Virus record (IMG/VR): IMGVR_UViG_3300038701_000434
Location: 1 to 35,428 of that record
Reading direction: 5' to 3' (one strand)
Source of the DNA: a virus
DNA: 35,428 bases
The position numbers and the translations under genes are program-made. The notes beneath the pieces are model-generated. The model was not told where the DNA came from, did no database searches, and worked only from the letters and a program-made list of their open reading frames with translations. Every line of letters starts with the position of its first letter. Positions within the stretch are counted from its first letter, which is position 1. This document shows, in pieces, positions 30,853 through 35,428 of the stretch.

Positions 30853-30872
30853 GCGCTGGCTCAAGCCAGCGC
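30853..30872 (-). promoter_or_regulatory. Intercistronic hairpin before the ParB-like gene
   Basis: GCGCTGGC and GCCAGCGC (perfect 8 bp) enclose a four-base loop that holds part of the upstream stop codon; the Shine-Dalgarno GGAGA follows five bases after the stem. Same architecture as the hairpins at 31240, 31477, 31716 and 35023. Confidence 0.5.
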
Positions 30873-31220
30873 GTTGAAGCGGGTAACGCCGGTGATGCAA
30901 CCGGCTTCATCGCGGATCGCGTTGTCACGCGGTCCCGTTGCGGGCGCGATGACATCCTGCCTGGTGCTTCCCTGCTCCCGCAGAGCGCTCAGGACGATGC
31001 CGCTGACAATAAAGAACGTGTCTTTCTTCGGCTCGGGCAGGTCGATGACCTGACCGAACGTCGTCATCTGGAGCATGGGATTGACGCCGTGCCCGGCTTC
31101 GATCCGGTGCATCTCGATGCTGCTGGTCGCCACGCGGGCGACCCTTCCGGATGGCGGAATGATCTCGGCATTCCCGCCGTCGTGGACTACGATGGGATGG
31201 GGTGTCAGGTTGACTAGCAT
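30861..31220 (-). CDS. Conserved phage protein (NLTPHPI type)
   Basis: A 119-residue protein starting MLVNLTPHPIVVHDGGNAEIIPPSG, a start pattern I recognise from a widespread family in phage and bacterial genomes, with FIVSGIVLSALREQGSTRQDVIAPATGPR at the C-terminal half (conserved PATGP). Function is unknown. GAGGAG at 31234-31229 precedes the ATG. Preceded by one of the repeated hairpins. Confidence 0.75.
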   Translation of the reverse strand: MLVNLTPHPIVVHDGGNAEIIPPSGRVARVATSSIEMHRIEAGHGVNPMLQMTTFGQVIDLPEPKKDTFFIVSGIVLSALREQGSTRQDVIAPATGPRDNAIRDEAGCITGVTRFNALA

Positions 31221-31239
31221 CTTCGTTGCTCCTCAATGT

Positions 31240-31255
31240 GCGCCGTCCCTGGCGC
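31240..31255 (-). repeat. Intercistronic hairpin repeat A
   Basis: GCGCC-GTCCCT-GGCGC (5-bp stem, 6-base loop) with GGTTGG next to it. It is a shorter relative of copies B (31466-31500) and C (31704-31739), placed in the same way just upstream of a Shine-Dalgarno sequence. Confidence 0.6.
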
Positions 31256-31272
31256 GGTTGGTGGCTGCTGGG

Positions 31273-31455
31273 TCAGTCGACCCAGCGTGTCACGAGATGG
31301 CGCATAGCGCCGTCGATTTCGCGGTACTCGTGGGAGCATTTGCTCCCGTCGGCGAAGTCGCTATTGTCCAGCGTTGCCGGTGCTGGGACCGGCTTCGTCA
31401 GCCACTGACCCGTTGCCGGGTCGGCCTCGACGGTGTAAACCTTGATGTTGTCCAT
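31273..31455 (-). CDS. Small hypothetical protein (60 aa)
   Basis: Begins MDNIKVYTVEADPATGQWLT and ends in KCSHEYREIDGAMRHLVTRW. GGAGAGA at 31468-31462 serves the ATG at 31455. Acidic with one Cys. No family recognised. It is followed by hairpin A and preceded by hairpin B. Confidence 0.6.
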   Translation of the reverse strand: MDNIKVYTVEADPATGQWLTKPVPAPATLDNSDFADGSKCSHEYREIDGAMRHLVTRWVD

Positions 31456-31465
31456 TGCTGTCTCT

Positions 31466-31500
31466 CCTGTAGTGGTGCGCCGTCCGTGGCGCGGGTTGGT
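31466..31500 (-). repeat. Intercistronic hairpin repeat B
   Basis: About 36 bases nearly identical to copy C: the stem GCGCC (31477-31481) and GGCGC (31488-31492) around GTCCGT, flanked by GGTTGGT on one side and TCCTGTAGTG (Shine-Dalgarno side, read as CACTACAGGA on the coding strand) on the other. Differences from C are single bases that leave the stem intact. Confidence 0.75.
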
Positions 31501-31694
31501 TAGGGCTGCTGGACGATGACGTCCGCCAGGTTGCTGGTGCAGGCCTTGATCTCGGCCCGGAAACCGGCGGCACAGGCCGCCTCGGTCAGAGCTGCGGCCA
31601 ACCGCGGCTCCGTGCGCTCGTAGACGAACCGCGGTTCGTCGCCGATCTCTTTACTGATGTCGTCCATCAGGTACTGCATGAAGGGGTTGCTCAT
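31500..31694 (-). CDS. Small hypothetical protein (64 aa)
   Basis: Begins MSNPFMQYLMDDISKEIGDE with a helical C-terminal half (LAAALTEAACAAGFRAEIKA). AGGAGGA at 31707-31701 precedes ATG 31694. Two Cys residues. Function unknown. Preceded by hairpin C. Confidence 0.6.
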   Translation of the reverse strand: MSNPFMQYLMDDISKEIGDEPRFVYERTEPRLAAALTEAACAAGFRAEIKACTSNLADVIVQQP

Positions 31695-31703
31695 TGTCGT
31701 TCC

Positions 31704-31739
31704 TCCTGTAGTGATGCGCCATCCGTGGCGCTGGTTGGT
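31704..31739 (-). repeat. Intercistronic hairpin repeat C
   Basis: Copy with stem GCGCC (31716-31720) and GGCGC (31727-31731), loop ATCCGT. It shares about 32 of 36 positions with copy B, including the Shine-Dalgarno core, and stands at the same distance from the next start codon. Confidence 0.75.
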
Positions 31740-31742
31740 GGT

Positions 31743-31964
31743 TCAGGCCATCTCTGCGGCGCGGCGGACGTGCGCCCGATACCAGCGGCGGGCGTCCCGC
31801 TCAAAAGTTTCCGGCGTCGTCAAGACGGTCCAGCCGCCGCCGATCTGGCCGCGCTCGCAGCACTGGCGAGCGGGGCTGCCGTTGATGCTCACATACAGAT
31901 GCCCGAGGTTGGTCATCCCAAAGGCCAGGTACTGGTTCAGGGTCTTGCTGGCGATGGTCATCAT
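31743..31964 (-). CDS. Hypothetical protein, first gene after the leftward promoter
   Basis: A 73-residue protein beginning MMTIASKTLNQYLAFGMTNLG; SPARQCCERGQIGGGW and a basic C-terminal helix (ARRWYRAHVRRAAEMA) follow. GGAG lies nine bases upstream. First in the transcript from the promoter at 32006-32033, so it is probably made early and strongly. No family recognised. Confidence 0.6.
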   Translation of the reverse strand: MMTIASKTLNQYLAFGMTNLGHLYVSINGSPARQCCERGQIGGGWTVLTTPETFERDARRWYRAHVRRAAEMA

Positions 31965-32005
31965 GGTTGCTTTCTCCGGTGGCGTTGTTGTGGTCTACGG
32001 TTCCC

Positions 32006-32033
32006 ATTCTACAGCAGCAGGTATACACGTCAA
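32006..32033 (-). promoter_or_regulatory. Sigma70-like leftward early promoter with operator half-site
   Basis: On the minus strand, TTGACG (32033-32028) and TAGAAT (32011-32006) each match consensus at five of six positions, with a 16-base spacer. GTGTATACC (32028-32020) overlaps the -35/spacer and equals an arm of the palindrome at 2184-2212; CCCTTAGGG (32034-32042) lies just upstream. The first gene starts 42 bases downstream of the -10 box. Confidence 0.6.
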
Positions 32034-32050
32034 CCCTTAGGGACAAGTTT

Positions 32051-32374
32051 TTACCTATCGCCAAGCATCCGCCAAGCCTCCTCCTGCCCACGCGCCACGA
32101 TGACGGTGTGCCCGATGCTCGCCAGGTACCGGTGCCAATCGCGCTGCGCTGGCGATACAGTGCCGCCGCGCTGGCGCTTCATCTCGATCCAGATCAGCCA
32201 GGCGGGGATGAACAGGTCCGGGACACCAGCCGAGACGCCTTCCGCCTTCAGCCGTGCGCCCGTCGTGCGGCTGCGAGCCTCGCCGTTGGGGATGGCGAAG
32301 ATACGCACGTCGGGATGGCGCTTGCGGAACGCGCTGACAAACTCGCGCTGTTCGACGTGTTCTGACGGAATCAC
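32051..32374 (-). CDS. VRR-NUC nuclease
   Basis: A 107-residue stand-alone VRR-NUC domain (PD-(D/E)XK fold), of the kind that cuts flap or Holliday-junction DNA. GVPDLFIP supplies Asp53 and WIEMKR supplies Glu64 and Lys66; AIPNGEARSRTTGARLKAEG and SPAQRDWHRYLASIGHTVIVARG complete the family pattern. The start is put at GTG 32374 (MIPSEHVEQREFV) because of the GTGA overlap with the helicase stop and the usual family N-terminus; ATG 32419 is an alternative giving 122 aa. It pairs with the helicase and exonuclease upstream. Confidence 0.88.
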   Translation of the reverse strand: MIPSEHVEQREFVSAFRKRHPDVRIFAIPNGEARSRTTGARLKAEGVSAGVPDLFIPAWLIWIEMKRQRGGTVSPAQRDWHRYLASIGHTVIVARGQEEAWRMLGDR

Positions 32375-33975
32375 GCTGGCTCTTCGAGCAACCAGCGGGC
32401 TTGAACGACGCGGTGCCATTTTCCATCCCTCTTGTAATCGATCTCAGACGGAGGCGGTACGCTCTGCATCGCATCAGCGACGCCAGACAGCGTGTTATTT
32501 TGCGCCAAATTGATCGTGTCCATACCACCATCCCGCGCCAGCGTGAACAGGCGTCTGAGCGCCATTTCCTGCGCTGTGCCGCCGTGTGCGATGCCGAGAT
32601 ACTCGCTCACCGGCGGATCAGCAAGCGAGCCGTAGTAGGTGACGCGCAGCATCTCCTTCCCGCTGGTGCGGCTGGTGTGGACACGCCAGCGCCACGATGT
32701 CACGCGCATCGTCTCCGGTCGATCACCCATGATGTCCTGGTCGTGCAGCTTCCACCGTGGCGGCTCGCTGGCGGGAAACAGGAATCCGCAGGCCGGGCAC
32801 TGCTTCACGCTGGTGTGAACGATCTCGGCGCATTCCGGGCAGGTCTTGACCGGTGCATCGCCGGTGCCGTCTCCGGCCTTCTCCGGCGGCGTTACGTCGG
32901 TGATCGGTCCGTGTCGCTGCACCATGCCGACGAAATCCAGCACCAGGCAGTGATCGGTGTGGCTCTTCGGACGCAGGCCGCGCCCGACCATTTGCACGTA
33001 CAGCGTCGGGCTTTCGGTCGGGCGGAGCAGAGCAATCAGGTCGATGTCCGGGTAATCGAAACCGGTAGTCAGCACGTTGGCGTTCGTCAGTGCGCGGATG
33101 CGTCCTGCCCGGTAGTCGTCAATGATCCGCTCCCGCTCGCGCTTCGGCGTCTCGCCGGTGACGCACTCGGCGCTGATGCCTTGCGTCCGCAGGCACTCAG
33201 CTACGTGCTGCGCGTGATCAATGCCGACGCAGAAGAACAACCAGGCTTTCCGATCACCAGCCAGGCGGATGACCTCATCGACCACGCTGGTGTTGTGTTG
33301 GTGGGTGTCTACCGCCTGGGCAAGATCGCGCTCGACGTATTCACCGCCGCGCTTCTTCACGTCGCTGGCGTCGATCCGATGCGCCGTGATCTTCGACCGC
33401 AATGGCGCAAGGAACCCGCGCTCAATCAACTCCAGCACGCCAACCGGTTCCACCAGACCATCGAACAGCGCATCGTCGCCGATGATGTAACCGTGTCCTA
33501 ACCGGTACGGTGTGGCGGTCAGGCCGATGACGCGGAGCGCTGGGTTGATCTGCGCCAGCTCTGCCAGCAGTTGGCGGTATCCACCTTCTGCCCGGTGGCT
33601 GACAAGGTGACACTCGTCGATGATCACCAGATCGATGTGACCGATGCGCTGCGCCTTCGTCCGCACGCTCTGGATGCCAGCAAACGTAATCTGATAGCCC
33701 AGCTCTTTCTTGCCCATGCTGGCGGAGCAGATGCCCAGCGGTGCTTGCGGCCAGTGCTGGCGCATCTTCTCGGCGTTCTGCTCGATCAGCTCCTTGACGT
33801 GGGTCAGCATTAGGACTCGCGTCTCCGGCCAGTTCTGGAGCGCGTCTTTGCAGATCGCCGCCACGATGTGACTCTTGCCTGCGCCGGTCGGCAGCACCAG
33901 GCAGGGATGGCCGTCGTGACGGCGCATCCAGTCGTACACCATGTCGATGGCGCGTTGCTGGTAATCGCGGAGCAT
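32371..33975 (-). CDS. SF2 DEAD/DEAH-type helicase with zinc ribbon
   Basis: A 534-residue superfamily 2 ATPase. Q-motif-like LRDYQQRAI, Walker A PTGAGKS at 29-35, DECH at 120-123, TATPYR as motif III, NVLTTGFDYPDID and QMVGRGLRP as motifs V and VI. After the helicase core, CPECAEIVHTSVKQCPACGF (about 375-395) is a four-Cys zinc ribbon, then a beta-rich C-terminal domain of about 130 residues. Start at ATG 33975 shares a base with the upstream stop (TGATG). Probably acts in replication, repair or recombination with the flanking nucleases. Confidence 0.9.
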   Translation of the reverse strand: MLRDYQQRAIDMVYDWMRRHDGHPCLVLPTGAGKSHIVAAICKDALQNWPETRVLMLTHVKELIEQNAEKMRQHWPQAPLGICSASMGKKELGYQITFAGIQSVRTKAQRIGHIDLVIIDECHLVSHRAEGGYRQLLAELAQINPALRVIGLTATPYRLGHGYIIGDDALFDGLVEPVGVLELIERGFLAPLRSKITAHRIDASDVKKRGGEYVERDLAQAVDTHQHNTSVVDEVIRLAGDRKAWLFFCVGIDHAQHVAECLRTQGISAECVTGETPKRERERIIDDYRAGRIRALTNANVLTTGFDYPDIDLIALLRPTESPTLYVQMVGRGLRPKSHTDHCLVLDFVGMVQRHGPITDVTPPEKAGDGTGDAPVKTCPECAEIVHTSVKQCPACGFLFPASEPPRWKLHDQDIMGDRPETMRVTSWRWRVHTSRTSGKEMLRVTYYGSLADPPVSEYLGIAHGGTAQEMALRRLFTLARDGGMDTINLAQNNTLSGVADAMQSVPPPSEIDYKRDGKWHRVVQARWLLEEPA

Positions 33976-35006
33976 CACCGCACCACCCTTGCGCCGAAAG
34001 TAGCGCGGATGTCGTGGTCGAGGTCGTCCGCGTTGGCGCAGGCTTTCGGGTTCGCCAGTATCTCCTTGCTGCCGAACACGTGTGCATCCGGTTCGCCGTT
34101 CTGCACCGGCTTGCCTTCGATTTCGTAGACCGCCACGTGCGGATTGCTGCTATCGCGCAGCGGCCAAGGCACAAGGTCCGGGTGCAGGACATGACAGTCG
34201 CAACCGGCCTGCTGGAACTCCACCGGGATGCCGCCTGCATCGTGGCGGGCGCAGTGCCACGTCGAATCCGCTACGGGCGTTACGTGAGCGCAGGTCCGGC
34301 AGTTGACGTGCTTCGTTGTCCGGGTGTCCCAGCAGAAAGCGTGAGCGTCGCAGAAGCGGCACTGATACCAGTCAGGCGCACCGCCTGGGCACGGCTCTGG
34401 CATCCGCTCACTGACCGCCAGCCGCTGACCGCGCTCCACAATCGCCTCGGCGGCGTCTGCATCGTAAGCGACCCGCTCGATGTGATACCGGTCATCGTCT
34501 TTGCAGACAGCCACGTACAGGGCACGCTCAATGCCGGTTCCTTTCATGTAGACCTGCATCTGTGCCCAATGCTCTGGCTTGGCCTTCTCCACGCCATTCG
34601 CCAGCGCATCGAAGGATTTCTTGCTGTGCGTCTTGATCTCCAGAACGTGCCGGGTGTTCTCCGCACCGGGCAGGCCGGACTCGATGATGCCGTCGATCGA
34701 TCCGCTGACATGCGATCCGAAGACGACGCGGTGCTGCCCGCTCTCGTCTTGGCTGATAACGCAGCCAATGGCGCGGAGATCGTCGATCACTGTTTCCTCC
34801 TCCCGCTGCCCGCGCCGGAACAGGCGCAGGATGCGACCGGGGAACTCCGGCTGAACTGCCCATCGGAAGCTAAGCCAAAGCCACCTGTCGCAGTGGTGGC
34901 CAAGCGTGGATGCGCCCATGTGCGGGCGCAGTGGTTCTGTCTTCGCCTCGTGCGCCGCATCGATGGCGGCGGCGATAGCCTCGCGTGCTGCTGGTATCTT
35001 GCTCAT
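33975..35006 (-). CDS. Cas4/AddB-like PD-(D/E)XK exonuclease with Fe-S cysteines
   Basis: A 343-residue RecB-family nuclease. The active site is SGSIDG (Asp105) and LEIKTH (Glu123, Lys125), with KPEHWAQMQVYM as the downstream Gln-Tyr motif. Cys39 plus CRFCDAHAFC (Cys216, 219, 225) reproduces the C...CxxCx5C spacing that holds a 4Fe-4S cluster in AddB and Cas4. A second Cys/His cluster (NCRTCAHVTP to AGCDCH, 236-272) follows. ATG 35006 has GGAG six bases upstream. No CRISPR genes are near, so a recombination/end-processing role with the DUF669 protein is likelier than spacer acquisition. Confidence 0.85.
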   Translation of the reverse strand: MSKIPAAREAIAAAIDAAHEAKTEPLRPHMGASTLGHHCDRWLWLSFRWAVQPEFPGRILRLFRRGQREEETVIDDLRAIGCVISQDESGQHRVVFGSHVSGSIDGIIESGLPGAENTRHVLEIKTHSKKSFDALANGVEKAKPEHWAQMQVYMKGTGIERALYVAVCKDDDRYHIERVAYDADAAEAIVERGQRLAVSERMPEPCPGGAPDWYQCRFCDAHAFCWDTRTTKHVNCRTCAHVTPVADSTWHCARHDAGGIPVEFQQAGCDCHVLHPDLVPWPLRDSSNPHVAVYEIEGKPVQNGEPDAHVFGSKEILANPKACANADDLDHDIRATFGARVVR

Positions 35007-35022
35007 GGTGTACTCCTGAAAA

Positions 35023-35040
35023 GGCACCCCGAAGGGTGCC
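35023..35040 (-). promoter_or_regulatory. UUCG-capped hairpin with short T-run before the exonuclease gene
   Basis: On the minus strand GGCACCC-TTCG-GGGTGCC is a perfect 7-bp stem with the very stable C(UUCG)G loop, followed by TTTTC and then AGGAG. It could be a weak terminator/attenuator between the DUF669 and exonuclease genes, or a member of the hairpin-before-Shine-Dalgarno set. Confidence 0.6.
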
Positions 35041-35048
35041 CGTTGGTC

Positions 35049-35428
35049 TCAACGCTTGGCCCAGGGCGGTGCGCTGGTGGATACACCAGCAGACGCTGCC
35101 GGTGCGGATGGCTTCGGTGCTGGCGCAGGTGATCCGGTCAGGCTCTTCCAAGCCTTCACCTCGTTCTGCGGGCTGTACTGCCCGCTCGGGTCTTCGCGGA
35201 TCGCCAGTTTGATCCCGCACTGGCCGCCGATGAGCTGGTCGGTATCGCTGACCTCTGTCAGGCCGATTGCTCGCATGAGCTGGCCGAGCTGCTGCCGACC
35301 GATCTCCTCTGCCTTCGGGTTCGGGTTAGAGATGTTCAGGTTGCCGAAGACAACCCGGCCTTCGTATGCAGGCCCGGTGATGTCGTACCTGACCTTGATG
35401 TATTGGCCTGTCCCGGCCTTGGTGTTTT
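35049..35428 (-). CDS. DUF669-like ssDNA-binding/recombination protein, 5' end missing
   Basis: The frame is open to the right edge, so only the last 125 residues are present. AYEGRVVFGNLNISNPNPKAEEIGRQQL is the typical DUF669 segment, followed by LIGGQCGIKLAIREDPSGQY and a flexible Pro/Ala-rich tail ending SAPPWAKR. DUF669 proteins accompany phage exonucleases, helicases and RecT/ERF-like functions and probably bind single-stranded DNA. The acidic or aromatic tip common in SSB tails is not obvious here. It is the upstream gene of the leftward recombination set. Confidence 0.8.
   Translation of the reverse strand, partial: NTKAGTGQYIKVRYDITGPAYEGRVVFGNLNISNPNPKAEEIGRQQLGQLMRAIGLTEVSDTDQLIGGQCGIKLAIREDPSGQYSPQNEVKAWKSLTGSPAPAPKPSAPAASAGVSTSAPPWAKR

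Noticed and set aside
33975-35006. Exonuclease as a CRISPR Cas4
   Set aside because: No cas1, cas2 or repeat array is present; neighbours are recombination genes.
32401-35132. Long + strand frames opposite the helicase and exonuclease
   Set aside because: Mirror frames of strongly conserved motif-bearing genes, caused by GC-rich codon structure.
100-35428. Reverse transcriptase, DGR template repeat, integrase, CI-type repressor, tRNA or CRISPR array
   Set aside because: I looked on both strands for RT-type proteins, a second copy of the 3' repeat of the Mtd-like gene, recombinase motifs and regular spaced repeats and found none in the window.

Overview
The window is a continuous piece of a G+C-rich tailed-phage genome, most likely a siphovirus of a Gram-negative (proteobacterial-type) host. 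The evidence is a complete packaging-head-tail gene order, a tail assembly chaperone with a -1 frameshift site, a 1364-codon tape measure gene, lipoproteins with lipoboxes beside a transglycosylase and a holin-like protein, and densely overlapping ATGA/GTGA gene junctions. I see no tRNA, rRNA, integrase, CI-type repressor, CRISPR array or insertion sequence. The right edge cuts a DUF669-type gene, so the genome continues beyond the window. No gap between genes exceeds about 150 bases.

Rightward genes (100-26439). A primase-helicase is followed by an iteron-like repeat cluster and a palindrome (2109-2220), then a small gene, dCTP deaminase and ThyX. Packaging starts at 3623 (TerS, TerL). Between TerL and the portal sits an unusual six-gene sugar cassette: a short DegT-like aminotransferase, a hexapeptide acyltransferase and four glycosyltransferases (5172-8922). 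Then come portal, MuF-like protein, scaffold, a strong candidate promoter, the major capsid protein, small head genes, connector and tail-completion proteins, tail tube, chaperones G/GT, tape measure, a tail-tip protein, and a receptor-binding protein whose C-terminus closely resembles the Bordetella phage Mtd protein, the target of a diversity-generating retroelement (DGR). Lysis-type genes and a rho-independent terminator (26909-26938) end the block.

Leftward genes (35428-26398). A DUF669 protein, a Cas4/AddB-like Fe-S exonuclease, an SF2 helicase and a VRR-NUC nuclease form a recombination/replication set. A sigma70-like promoter (32006-32033) then drives about eighteen small early-type genes, including an AT-rich ParB-like gene, a Cro-like helix-turn-helix protein, a DUF1289 protein and one gene split by an in-frame TGA. 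Several of these genes are preceded by a hairpin directly upstream of the ribosome binding site, two of them in nearly identical ~36-base repeats.

Regulatory logic suggested by the sequence: the same two-part motif (GGTATACAC followed by CCYTTAGGG) occurs in the palindrome beside the primase gene and in the leftward promoter, so one DNA-binding protein may control both. The points most worth following up are the DGR-type receptor-binding protein with no reverse transcriptase or template repeat in the window, the sugar cassette inside the head operon, the iteron/palindrome locus with its second site at the early promoter, and the repeated intercistronic hairpins.
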